Of a stretch of 33,140 nucleotides of DNA, positions 22,885 through 33,034 are shown piece after piece (within the stretch, counting starts at the first letter, position 1; every line of letters starts with the position of its first letter). The translations under genes were made by a program, and so were the position numbers. The notes beneath the pieces were generated by a model. That model saw only the letters and a list, made by a program, of their open reading frames with translations, did no database searches and was not told where the DNA came from. This DNA is from Neelides folsomi (lineage: Eukaryota; Arthropoda; Collembola; Neelipleona; Neelidae). The stretch is from the NCBI GenBank assembly GCA_034687125.1, contig JAQGBZ010000550.1, positions 1-33,140 on the forward strand, written 5' to 3'.

Positions 22885-23047
22885 TGGAATATTTTGTGTA
22901 GTTGAATGACGCGACGGGGCGCAGAATGAGCCAAAACAATTTGTCAGAACAATTTGTATGAATAAAAATGTGTTGGTGGCATTGGGCCAGCCGCATCGGC
23001 CAATTTCCACCATCTACACGCGTCATCGGTTTATCTTTGAACATTAA
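22885..23047. other. GC-rich, CpG-containing island; possible exon
   Basis: The stretch contains GACGCGACGGGGCGC and ACACGCGTCATCGG, very unlike its surroundings. Several frames are open. The minus frame 22847-23044 runs 65 codons from a true ATG (contains VDGGNWPMRLAQCHQHIF). A 29-codon + frame lies at 22958-23047 (MNKNVLVALGQPHRPIST). A + frame after a possible TGTGTAG acceptor reads LNDATGRRMSQNNLSEQFV then stop. No domain is recognised. It could be an exon, a conserved regulatory block or an insertion. Confidence 0.2.
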
Positions 23048-23435
23048 ATGTGAGCCTCATCATTATCGCTAAAACTCCTTATTTTACCTTATCTTCAACT
23101 CTCCAACTCCAAAAAAGTCCAAAAATCACAAACTCCGGAAATCACCAAAATCACAAACTCACAAAACTCAAATCCCGAAAACCCCGAAAATCAACTCTTT
23201 TTTTATTACCGGGAAAACCAAATCAATGCCAATTTAAGCAAAATAAAAAAATCTGAAAATTTTTCCAAATATTAACAACCAGGCACTTCAACTACTTATA
23301 AGTAAAAAAAATGCATAAAAATTTATATTTTATGATTAAATAAAATAATCAAATGGAATTAACTTTAATCTTAATTAAAAGTTAAATGCTAATAAAATTA
23401 TTTTTATTTATTTTATTTTAATTATTGTAAGAATT

Positions 23436-23711
23436 TTAAGTTAAAGAAAGACGTAATTTAAAAAATGTGTTGAGTTGAAACGTGTGAATTTGTCTTTTTA
23501 ACAAGATGATTTGAAGGGTCGAGTGAATTTGAACCTCAAAGACCTTTCCCAACTCTTCCCCGAAACCACAAAGTGACGTCAAGTGTTCTTTGAAAATCTT
23601 CTTCCAATTGATGCCCCTGTGGGATTTTCCTATTATTATCCTCATTTGAGAATTCGAGATCTTCAGATCTTCCAAAGACAAAGATCGACTTGAGCTCGAG
23701 AGAGAATTCAA
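23436..23711 (-). other. Open frame in a GC-richer patch, unproven
   Basis: The frame runs 91 codons on the minus strand. The N-terminal half is Ser-rich and then mixed (RSLSLEDLKISNSQMRI), while the last 20 codons are in AT-rich sequence. There is no domain and no clear exon boundary. Confidence 0.12.
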
Positions 23712-23864
23712 GTCTTTTTGAACTTTGAATTCAAAAGTCTAAAGGGACAAAGACTTCATTAACATTCAAAAGATCTCCTGGTACAATAACAGCTCACGTT
23801 TGTGAAACATCTTACATTTAAACCTTATATTAACATTGTAAGTGTATTAAATAAGGTTTAACCT

Positions 23865-23995
23865 TAACCATACATACAATATACATACCATATTACATGT
23901 ATTTATGGTATGTATATAGTATGTATATATCTGTACTTATGATATTTTTATGATATAAGTATGTATGGTGTGGTATGTATGATCTGGTGTTTAAT
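23865..23995. repeat. GTATG/CATAC block with a 14-bp-arm hairpin
   Basis: Within this block ATATACATACCATA (23879-23892) and TATGGTATGTATAT (23904-23917) are perfect inverted repeats around an 11-base loop. They are followed by irregular GTATGTATATAGTATG copies. This is the same low-complexity class as at 15.4, 16.0, 25.2 and 26.8 kb. Confidence 0.8.
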
Positions 23996-24065
23996 AATAG
24001 AATGTTTAATAATGTCTAGTTAGTAAAATAGTAAAAAAGGAGTGACGTGTTTAATGTAATGGTTA

Positions 24066-24308
24066 ATGTTCGGCTCTTTCGAGCTCTCTGTTGAATTTTG
24101 GATTTTATGGGGATGTTTATTGTCGGTGGGATATTTAGATTATGAAATGATCCATCTGGGAATTCCCTCATCATCACACCCCCAAAGGCCAAGAGAAGAA
24201 AATAGGAGAATTGAAATACAAACTGGAGCTTTTAATGGCTTTCAACCACACGTTCTTACATTGAACTACTCCACATTGGAAATATGTGCAAAATTATATG
24301 CCAAATGA
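24066..24308 (+). CDS. Unproven open frame, 80 codons, hydrophobic start
   Basis: A true ATG at 24066 opens a frame whose first 25 residues are hydrophobic (SVEFWILWGCLLSVGYL), reminiscent of a signal or membrane segment. A mixed hydrophilic part follows (HPQRPREENRRIEIQ), then a stop at 24306-24308. The context is weak (GTTAATGT), no family is recognised, and a frame of this length is expected several times by chance in the window. Confidence 0.15.
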   Translation: MFGSFELSVEFWILWGCLLSVGYLDYEMIHLGIPSSSHPQRPREENRRIEIQTGAFNGFQPHVLTLNYSTLEICAKLYAK

Positions 24309-24542
24309 GAACATCTTCAAAAATTCACAATCAAACGCACATTTAACGTTGTATCAAAAACCGCAATTTACACCTGGGGAAGATTTAATGACGTATATAC
24401 AAAATTGATGCAGATAATGAACAAACGTTAATTTTGCACACTTTGCATTATATCCAACAATTATATTTTATTTCTAAAAAAATATGTTTAAATATTTTTA
24501 TTTTTATTTTAAAGAAATAATAAACACGACATCATGATTATT

Positions 24543-24622
24543 TTAAGGATTTGTGCAAATTTTAAGCTTTTGAAAATTTTAAGTTTTTGCCAAGGATTTT
24601 GCAAATTTTAGGTTCTTGCAAG
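24543..24622. repeat. Imperfect repeat, TTTGCAAATTTTAAG core
   Basis: Three to four diverged copies of a roughly 20-25 bp unit (GTGCAAATTTTAAGCTTTTG, TTTTGCAAATTTTAGGTTCTTG) occur. It overlaps the weak C-terminal part of the minus-strand frame that ends nearby. Confidence 0.6.
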
Positions 24623-24967
24623 AAAATTGAATTTGATAAAGTTGTTGATGAAATTTATTGAATTGGGGAGGAATTTGGGCGTGAGAGTCAATTTGGGAAT
24701 TTGGATGAATTTCGTGTGGATTTGAAGGTTTTTGTTCATTTGGTTGATTTTGGTTTTTCTCATCTCCGGAGTTTGAGTTGAGAAATTCATTTCCTGAGAT
24801 TTCTCTTTGGTCCCTCCGGGTCTTTTGCTCAACATGATGCAAATTAATCTCCTTCTGCCACAGTCCTTTAATTCACCAAATGTGAGTGGAAAATCTTTGA
24901 GAGCATTCGGAGCCAATTTCTCATCAACTTCAAATTCCACTTGATCGCCTTTTGCCCTCAAACTCAC
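24608..24967 (-). CDS. Unproven open frame or exon, about 119 codons
   Basis: The minus strand is open from about 24985 to a stop at 24608-24610. There is no upstream ATG; the frame begins after a pyrimidine-rich TCTTCCCAACTTTCTCCTGTGAG, which resembles a splice acceptor, and the next bases (24965 down) would be the exon. The first 55 codons have good protein character (GDQVEFEVDEKLAPNALKDF, then FGELKDCGRRRLICIML). The C-terminal half is Asn/Lys/Ile/Phe-rich and poorly supported. A frame this long is unlikely at background GC but possible in this GC-richer patch. No domain is recognised. Confidence 0.22.
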   Translation of the reverse strand: MSLRAKGDQVEFEVDEKLAPNALKDFPLTFGELKDCGRRRLICIMLSKRPGGTKEKSQEMNFSTQTPEMRKTKINQMNKNLQIHTKFIQIPKLTLTPKFLPNSINFINNFIKFNFLART

Positions 24968-25084
24968 AGGAGAAAGTTGGGAAGATTAAAAGTCTTTTTT
25001 AAATGCTTACTGGCAAGATTACAAGATAAATTACATAGAACACCTTGAGGAATTGCAAAACTCCGACAAAAACTTTTAAACCAC

Positions 25085-25400
25085 TTGTCAAACGCTCACT
25101 TAAACACTTTGGACTTATCTTACATAATATATCAAATACTCGTCATATATCACATAATATTATATTATATGGATATTATATAAGGATATTTTATATAAAA
25201 TACATTTTTCATTCATATTTATAATGTCTGATATACTATTGATACTTGCATACTATGTACTATACATACTACTGTATTATATATGTCAGTATATATAGTA
25301 GGTATGGTATATTATATGTGTCCTATACATTTGTATGAATATATGAAAGTTATGTATAGTTGGTATAAAATTTGTAAAAGGAAGTTGATGTATAGGAAGG
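25085..25400. repeat. TATA/ATAC low-complexity block
   Basis: Dense irregular TATATAAGGATATTATATA, ATACTATGTACTATACATAC and GTATATATAGTAGGTATGG sequence occurs with many short palindromes. No gene is present. Confidence 0.7.
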
Positions 25401-26460
25401 AAGTTCTTTTAATAAAATTTCCTATTTTCTTTTCTGGGGGTTAGGAAGTTTGAACTTTGGGGTCATTGTGGGAAAGTAATTTCAATTCCAGGTTTCAATT
25501 TGCTAAACTTTCCATCTTCGTTCCATAGAACTTGAATTCTTATCCAATTAATTCAACAATGTGGAATGGAACTTAAAATGTAATGTAATTCATACATAAA
25601 ATGTTTTAATTCTCACTTAAATTTATTCACACCGTAATTTGGAAGATATTAAAAAGAAATTAAGAAGAAATTAAAATTATTAAGAATTACAATTTTGTAA
25701 TTGAAATTATTGTAATTGAACTATTTAATTATTTAGTTAAGGATTTTTATGTGATTCGTTTTCATTTGTAAGGTGGATTTGATAAATAAAGAGATTTTGG
25801 TTGAAACGATTTGAAGTCAAAAATATTTGTTTGTAAACAAACTTCACTTTCTTTCACCAACCCTTTAAAAAAAGTTTTACAGTTCCGACGTCACCCTTCA
25901 AACACAAATTTCTCGACGTTTTAAAAGCCACTTTGGAAATTTGCTCTTTTTCGCTTCACAAACCTTCAAATTCCTTTTGACTCTTTTTATTATTTTAGCA
26001 CGCAAATCAATCAGCTTAAAACCTCAGTTTTGTCAAAACATGTTTTTGATTCCGTTTTTAAAAATTGAGATTTTTAGCAAAATTGACACATTCAAAAATT
26101 GTCAAATCTTTTGTGAAATTTGAGTTGATTAACATTCCTATAAAATATACAAAATTTTGAAACTTTTAAAGATTCCGATTCATGCAATAAGAATACTATT
26201 AAAATAAGCATTATTTTGAATATTAAATTTAATTTATATATTATTATATTGGATTCGTAAAGAAAATTAATTGATAAAATTAATTTACTAATTCCAAATT
26301 CCAGATTTCTAATCGAGAGATTTTGAAATTTTAAAAATTGTCTCAAGGAGTTAAAAAGTGCGAAGTGGAGAAAAATGCGAATTGGATGAATTGAGGATTT
26401 TTTGGATTTCTGTCATCGAGTTTTGGATGAGTCGTAAATTAAAAATAAATCCAAGATTTT
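25401..26460. other. AT-rich stretch without a recognisable gene
   Basis: Frames at 25941-26123 (+) and 26092-26346 (-) are Phe/Ile/Leu/Lys/Asn-rich, as random AT-rich DNA gives. No repeat of note is seen. Confidence 0.5.
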
Positions 26461-26639
26461 GAAATTTTGATCTTCAGTTCCCAAGTTTCCATATGTGGAC
26501 CATTGGGAGAAGATTCAAATAAATCACCCAACATACCCAGAACATTCTTCATTTTCTCAAACCAAGAAGTCAAAAGATATTTCAAAAGGTTCAAAGGATA
26601 CTTTTACAAAATCTTTACATCTTCCTTTCAAATACATGT

Positions 26640-26960
26640 AAAATCATAGAAACTTCATATTTTCATATATCTCATATATTTTATATTCATATGAAAAATT
26701 TCTCATATTTTCAAATATCTCATATGAATACTTCAAATAAATTTCTTTCCTTATTCATATCTTAGAATAGGTAAGTGTATAGGTAAATATATAAGTTTAT
26801 GATATATGAATATACTAGATATAAACTATGTGTATGTATGTACCTAGGTATACATATGAAAGTGTATATAAGTAAAATTACCTACTATACCATGTATTAT
26901 ATTGGTATGAATATTTTTAGTATTTGAGTTTGTATAGATTTTTACATTAGGGATTTGCTA
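26640..26960. repeat. CATATTT/GTATA low-complexity block
   Basis: Repeated TTTCATATATCTCATAT and TTCATATGAAAAATTTCTC is followed by GTATGTATGTACCTAGGTATACATATG. The latter contains GTACCTAGGTAT with near-palindromic symmetry. No gene is present. Confidence 0.65.
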
Positions 26961-27159
26961 CACGTGTATAAAATAATAAATTGTATGTAGAAACCCGGGT
27001 ATTTTGAAATTCGAGTTTTGTGCATATGTTCCATAAATTTTATTTACTCCTCTCCGCATTTCTCGGGACGGAAAAAATCTTTTTTTATGAATACGTTTGA
27101 ACTTGACGTTTTCCCCTTCCTAACCCACAATTTCCGGTTCAAACGGGGGGAATTGACTT

Positions 27160-27345
27160 TTATTGTAATCGGACCGAAACTGAAACTTTTCCTCCATCCA
27201 TTTCCAACTCCTTTGAATTTGAACGGGAAGAGTTTTTGAAATTTCCTTGGGGCGTTTTTAACTCACTTTTAAGCTCCTGCGATAAATCCAAATTCCCCAT
27301 TTCATCCACACACGAATATTCATTACCTGAACATACCTTGTCCAT
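27160..27345 (-). CDS. Unproven small open frame, hydrophilic, 61 codons
   Basis: A true ATG at 27345, with an in-frame TAA directly upstream, opens a frame of acidic and polar composition (MDKVCSGNEYSCVDEMGNLD, then SRSNSKELEMDGGKVSV). This is unlike the Lys/Asn/Phe-rich chance frames of the region. Frames on the opposite strand overlap it. No family is recognised; it could be a small gene, an exon or chance. Confidence 0.18.
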   Translation of the reverse strand: MDKVCSGNEYSCVDEMGNLDLSQELKSELKTPQGNFKNSSRSNSKELEMDGGKVSVSVRLQ

Positions 27346-27530
27346 TTACTCAAATTTAACTCCCGGTTTTTTATTCCCTCGCAATTTTCCCAAAATTCTT
27401 CAAATGTCTTGTAATAAGTAGCAGAACGAAAAAACATCATTTTTTATTATTTTTATGGTCTAAAGACTTTTTTTTATTATAAATTGGAATTTATCACGCT
27501 AATTATCAATTTAAGTTAAAAATTATTAGA

Positions 27531-27672
27531 CGATTTAAATTGAATTATTAAAACTGTAAAATAAAACTAAAATATTAAAACTAAAATAAAACAAAAGATT
27601 AAAACTGTAAAAAACAAATTATTAAAATTGTATAATAAAGATTAAAATCAAATAAATTATTAAAAAAATTTA
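27531..27672. repeat. Degenerate AT repeat, ATTAAAACTGTAAAA core
   Basis: Five or six diverged copies of ATTAAAACTGTAAAATAAA / ATTAAAATTGTATAATAAAG, each of 20-28 bp, occur. No coding signal is seen. Confidence 0.7.
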
Positions 27673-28194
27673 AATATGTTTAAATTTATTATAATAAATT
27701 TGTGATAAAAAGAATATTTAAATGAGAATTGACATTGTGAAAATTTGAAGGTTGTCGTTTTAAGAGTTAGGGTGGGGTGGGGATTTTATTTCATTCGATA
27801 TTTTAAAGTCATCTGAGTCTGAATTGGGTGGGAGTTGAGTGGGGGAAAAACTTATTTCATTATTCCTCTTTTCAAAAGGGAAATTGGGGAGAAATGGAGT
27901 GGAAAAGTAGAAGGAATTTTTCTCTGCTCCTCCATTTGTCACGGGGAAGAGAAAAAAGGGAGAATTTCCTCCTTTCTGAATAACTACATTTTTAAGTAAC
28001 TTGGACGAGGACGAGGAAAAGACGGCCAAAAGTCTGAGAGACGGATGGAATGCAAAACACCAAATACACCCAAGAACTTAAAACTTTCACAACTAAGTCT
28101 TATAGGTATATTACCTTTAAAATTCCTATAAACTACTTTAAAGTTTTAGTCAACTTTCTTAAGCTCATTTAACCATATTTAACAAACCTGTTAA

Positions 28195-28275
28195 ATATTC
28201 AATACATATATACCATATAGGTACACCATATACTGTATACAGTATACATACTATACATATAATCTAAATGCAAAT
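28195..28275. repeat. ATAC-rich block with a perfect 18-bp palindrome
   Basis: TATACTGTATACAGTATA at 28229-28246 is a perfect inverted repeat with no loop, set in ATACATATATACC/GTACACCATA sequence. It lies after a GC-richer patch (27760-28060) holding an unconvincing Ser/Pro-rich minus-strand frame. Confidence 0.75.
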
Positions 28276-29895
28276 GTTTAAACTTTATGTTTAAATATTG
28301 CACCATTGGTTAAGTATTGGGTTTAAACATGTAGAGTTAAAAACAATAAATATACAAAGTGTTTACAAAAAATATCCCAAAGAGGACAAAAATTACATGG
28401 AGTAAATTGAACGTGCATAAATGTGGTACGTGTTATGTTAAGAATTTTAAACTGTTTTAGGACCTGAATGGAATTTAAAAATCCCGCCTGGATATTTATT
28501 TCGGCTTCATTTAGCGCAGAGATGAGGTTGGGAGGGTTTTCGAAAACGAAGCACAATTTGAATAGGAATTTTGTGGAAGTGAAGAGAGAAGAGACGGAAG
28601 TGAAGGGAAATGGAGTAAATTGGTTTTAAATTTCTAATAAGAAAAGAACTGGAGAGGAAGGCGGGAAATTCCCAAAGGTCATCAAATTAACGTTTTTCGT
28701 GTTGGGAAACTCACAATTTAATTAAATTCCTGGTTAAAACTTTGATTTGGACAAATGACGAATTTCTTAGGTGGAAAAATCAACAAAGATACAACAAAGT
28801 TATATTTCTTATAACAATTCAGTATATAAATACAACATAGGTAACGTTCTTAAAAGGACACACTGTGCATAAATACATATAGGTAATAATGTATATATTA
28901 TCTTTTATCTTAATATATGGCTAAAAGTAGCGCTTTAAGAAATCTCGTAAAGTATGACAATAAATATTTACACCCGCGAAGTATAAAAACCCTAATAAAA
29001 TAAAACGTAGTGCTACAGTTTATTTATTTATATTTTTACTTTATTCAAATGTGTCTTATTTCAAAGATTTTCTGTCGCATGATTTATACTTGATAAATAT
29101 TAGTAGTAAAAGAATTTTATATAAGATTATATAAAAAAATTCTATAAAATATTCTCCTATATAGAAATTTTCTATAATAATATTTTCATATATAAAAATG
29201 TCCTATAAAACTATATTTTATATTCATATACGACACTTTTAGATTTATTTTGTGACCATAAAAGAAATCACATGAAGAAATATGAAGGAAATTTGAAAAG
29301 GAGAAAATCACGTTGATGATTTTTTTCAGTGGTTTTCTTCATCTTTATGTTTTCTCATTCAATTGTAAGTTTGGAGGTTTTTGGTGATTTGCGATTTGTT
29401 GGGGTTTTTTGTATAAGAAGGTTTAAGGATTGGACATTTGATGATGGTGGGAGCTGAATGGGGAAATAACCTATAAAGGAAAGTGAAAAAGTCTTGTTAA
29501 GAAGATGAGGAATTTTCTTTGATGAGCAGAGCTGAGCATTTGTGGGGAAATTTATTTCCTCCATTTCCCTCTCCCTTTTTTCCACATCTTTCCCCCAATG
29601 GATTCCCATGAATTCGCCAAGATCCATTCAACAACAAATGAGGAACTTCGATCGTATCAAAATATTTAGAGAGGTTTGGAAGGAAAAGTCGAGCACTATT
29701 TGAATATTTCAATTTTCATTCTTCGCTCCTTCAGACTTCGTCTCAAGGAGGGAAATTCAAAGAATTCACTTGATTGAACATTCAAGAAACCTTCAAAATT
29801 AATCCAAATAAGTAAATGCTTTAATTAAAATTTTGCAAATTTATGGACAATCAAAGATTCCTTACAAAATCATTAAATTTACCAAACTTTAAAAA
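28276..29895. other. Mixed stretch without a recognisable gene
   Basis: 28800-28920 is TATAC-type sequence, and 29100-29235 repeats TTCTATAAAATATTC / CCTATATAGAAATTTTC. The 29355-29712 patch is open in two overlapping minus frames (90 and 71 codons). At most one could be real, and neither has a motif. Confidence 0.45.
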
Positions 29896-30016
29896 TGGCG
29901 GTAAATTTTAAACTAATTGAATTTGGTCGAATTTTTAAACTTAATTTAGTAGACATTTTAAAGATTAATTTGGTGGAAATTTTAAATTTTGATTTGGTGA
30001 GAAATTTTAAAACTTG
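29896..30016. repeat. Tandem repeat, about 24 bp, AATTTGGTGGAAATTTTAAA type
   Basis: Four consecutive 23-25 bp units start at about 29919 (AATTTGGTCGAATTTTTAAA, AATTTAGTAGACATTTTAAA, AATTTGGTGGAAATTTTAAA, GATTTGGTGAGAAATTTTAA), with a partial unit in front. They share the GGTGRAATT core with the arrays at 12.5 and 18.9 kb. Confidence 0.88.
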
Positions 30017-31247
30017 CGATAACTTGGGGAGAATTGTGAATTTTTTTAATAATTAGTTAAAAGTTCAAAATTTAATTTTGATGTAAATTTGAAAGTTTTT
30101 GGTAGACTTTTAGGTCCAGGTTTTTTTGGGGAGTGAAGGAGAAAAGAAAGAGGAAATGGCGTGTAATGAATTAAAGGAGAAATCCTCGGTTTGGATCCTT
30201 CCCTTTGATTTACAGCGGGGCTTTAAAAAGTTTAAGAAGCGAAATTAATCTGGGTGAAGGAGATAGGAAGAAGGCAATTTCATCGAAGGATTATTCTTTT
30301 ATTCCTCCCACCATTTCCAACAAATTCACCCAGAAAAATTCCATTTGTTTACCCCAAAACCCCAAAACCAATAATCTCCTCTACTCAATTACAAAAAACC
30401 CATTGATGAGGATTTTTAAACTTCAACTCTTGTTTTTATTTCACAAAACTCACCCAATTTATTTAACGAATCGCAATTTACATCGCACTTAATGACGAAT
30501 TTCATCAATCAATAATCATTCATGAATCAAATAATGAATCAATAAAAAGATCGATAATTGGTCAAAAGATAACGATGGTCATAAATTAAATAAATTGCAA
30601 TGTTTTTCATGTTTAAAATACGATTTTTCTAAGGGGGATTTAACAGGTGAAGGTTTTTTATCTTAGAAGGTAAATGAAGTGAAAGTAAAAGGAATTTAAA
30701 GCAAAAAAGAATTTTTCTGTTGCGGATTTTCAATTTGGTTCAAGTAAGCTCTTTTTGATTAAAACCATTTAAGATTTTTTATTTCACCTTAAATATTTCA
30801 ACTTCAAATGTTTATTTTAAAAGTTTTGATTCCTTCCCATTTCGCCATTTTGATAAAAAATTTCAATTCATTGAACTTGATCTGATATAAATTCATATCT
30901 AAAATACGATTGGCCATACAAGTCTATATAATAACACGCGCAAAATATACCATATTATATATACACCCTATGTATCGTATATGTATCAGATAGGAAATTC
31001 CAGAGTATAGAAAGTATAAGGAATTTATATTGTCATTATATTTATGAGTTTTATGTTGAATTTTCTCTTGAATTTGATGTTGAATTTTATATGAATTTTA
31101 TGTGAAATTTTGGTATAAAATTTCCATTGGCTTAATGCATTAAATGAAATTGAATGAAATTGTTGATGTGAAAGTGGTTGGATAATTTATGTTGTGAAAT
31201 TGTTGTAGTTTTGTGAATGGATTTGATGAAGAGGAATAACAACTTGC
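30017..31247. other. AT-rich stretch without a recognisable gene
   Basis: The + frame 30205-30492 (95 codons) becomes Asn/Thr/Leu-rich and has no domain. 30930-31020 is TATAC-type sequence, and 31040-31130 repeats TTGAATTTTATATGAATTTTATG. Confidence 0.45.
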
Positions 31248-31398
31248 ATGGTCATTAACTTCACTTCTTTTGTGACTTTGACTCTCCGATCTCCACTTTA
31301 TAGAACGAAGAGGGCGATTAGGAAAAGACGACCGGCTTCCGGCAATCCGAAAAGACCAATTAACCCTTCACCGACAGCCCATTTAACCCGTCACACTA

Positions 31399-31524
31399 CC
31401 CATACACTCACCATATATTCCCCATACACTCCACATATATTCCACCATACAGTCACCACATATTTCCCAATACACCCACCATACATTCCCCAATACGCCC
31501 ACCATACATTCCCCATACACCCAC
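31399..31524. repeat. CA-rich minisatellite, about 22-bp unit
   Basis: Between five and six units of 22-24 bp of the form CCCATACACTCACCATATAT plus TC occur, with the + strand poor in G. The last two full units are nearly identical (CACCATACATTCCCC). It ends an open frame starting near 31248 whose Thr/His/Pro/Tyr/Ile repeat is simply this DNA repeat translated. Confidence 0.9.
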
Positions 31525-31720
31525 AATGAGCAAAATCGTTAATCTTTAAAACCCATTCAAACTACCCTAAATACCTACACTAACTACATATATAAGAATT
31601 TTAATGGTTCATATAAATTAAAAAGTGAACAAAACTGACATATTTAATTATACAATTTTAATAAAATGAATATTTAAAAAAATATGACTAGAAAAACATA
31701 CATTTTAAATACTAGATATA

Positions 31721-31795
31721 CAGGGTGGGCCATAAGTATCTTTCTTTTTTAAATATAAAATCGTATAAAAAGAAAGATACTTATGGCCCACCCTG
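31721..31795. mobile_element. 75-bp palindromic miniature element (TA target duplication), copy B
   Basis: Arms of about 30 bp starting CAGGGTGGGCCATAAGTATC and ending GATACTTATGGCCCACCCTG are perfect inverted repeats around a 15-20 base AT-rich spacer, so the element can fold into a long hairpin. It is flanked by TA on both sides (symmetry extends to TATA). It is inverted relative to copy A at 21.3 kb and is the better-preserved copy. Non-coding; a Tc1/mariner-type transposase would be needed in trans. Confidence 0.93.
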
Positions 31796-32608
31796 TATAA
31801 ATATAAGGTTTTTTCAATTAAAGCGTGAATTTCTGAAAGGTTCTTTTAGTTCTTTGTTCATTTGTGGGGAAGGATTTGAAAGTAATTAAAAGTTGTTCTT
31901 TGGATAAAATGGAATTTGAAGAAAGGCGATAAATTTTAAAGGTTTCTTTACACACTTGGGGAAATATTTAATATCAAACATCCAGAAATTCACATCTCGT
32001 CAACTTTGACCGTTAGGAAGTTTTTGGATCGAAATAAATTATACCCCTCTGTCACTTCATCTCCCAAGACTCAACAAATTTCATTATCAAACAAGTCCCA
32101 AAATACACAAACACACACCAAACTTACACAACTTCAAATTCAGAGGAGAAAGAATTGAGTTGGAATATATACGCACAAAGCTCGAATGAACAAAACACGC
32201 AATGTTAAGTATATCCCATATATTACCTGTATTATAAAATAACCAGTGTGAAAAAACCTATCATTTTAATACTTTTTTCCATCCTATACTTACTAATATA
32301 ATATTGATATCTTTCTTATAAATACAAAAAAAGACTTTTATTAATGAGTAAAATCCTAATTTTTAATTAAATTATAATTAAAATTATAATTAAAGTAATT
32401 TTACAAATTTTGTCTTAAAGTTAAATGAAAATTTTAATTTTAATTTAATTATACTAATCTTACTAATTTTTACTAGATATTCCATAGCCCCGTTGAAAGT
32501 ACAATGAATTTAAAATTGTGGTGATTAATTAAATTCTTAATTAAATAGGAAGTTAAATGATTTTTTTTATTTTTGAAAATTTTGGTATTTAAATGTCCAT
32601 TAAATTCC
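31796..32608. other. AT-rich stretch without a recognisable gene
   Basis: No open frame or strong repeat is visible. 32340-32460 is a run of TTAATTAAATTATAATTAAA-type sequence. Confidence 0.5.
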
Positions 32609-32765
32609 CTAAATGTTCATTTGATGAGGGGAGGAAGCATCTGGAGGATAATTGCGGATATGATGGGAGTGATGGTGGTTTGTGTACTCATATTGATCGC
32701 CGTCCCAGACAGAATATGAAGAAATAACAAAAAGGGTTTTGAGCTCCTTTGATGGTCCGGGTAAT
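32609..32765 (-). CDS. Possible 3'-terminal exon of an unidentified minus-strand gene
   Basis: On the minus strand a pyrimidine-rich acceptor TTTTTCATCGCCCAG ends at 32766. It is followed by 51 codons to a TAG at 32609-32611, beginning LPGPSKELKTLFVISSYSVW, with a Tyr/His-rich tail containing NHHHSHH. The GC content and third-position use are better than for most frames here. The frame is also open upstream to about 32863 without a true ATG, which fits an internal or terminal exon rather than a whole gene. No domain is recognised. If real, it would be a neighbouring or nested gene entering from the right. A 31-codon hydrophobic frame on the + strand is its antisense shadow. Confidence 0.25.
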
Positions 32766-33034
32766 CTGGGCGATGAAAAATCGTGTTTACCTGACTCCTC
32801 CAAACGCCCGGGTTTTCTTCCCAAGAGGGGATTTGGCCTTATCTCATCCACTTGCACACATAATCAATCTCACCTGATCAAACTCAAAATATATTATTTA
32901 GCAATTATTTGAAAAATCATTCATTCTTTATGCCAAATTCAGAAATTCACTTGAATAGAAAAATACACTCAATTCAATAAAATCTTAAAAAACCAATATC
33001 AATTTATTATTTATTGTTATTTAATTTCGGTGTT

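Noticed and set aside
27760..28029. Ser/Pro-rich 89-codon minus-strand frame
   Set aside because: It starts at a TTG, has low-complexity composition from a purine-rich strand, and shows no motif.
29355..29712. Two overlapping minus-strand frames
   Set aside because: Mutually exclusive, short, without motif or splice signals.
31248..31529. 93-codon + frame with RKRR then Thr/His/Pro-rich tail
   Set aside because: More than 40 codons are just the minisatellite translated, and the rest has no domain or exon limits.
32624..32719. 31-codon + strand frame with a strongly hydrophobic MMGVMVVCVLILIAV segment
   Set aside because: It is antisense to the His/Asn-rich minus-strand frame, whose CAT/AAT codons give Met/Ile/Val on the other strand; too short and unsupported.
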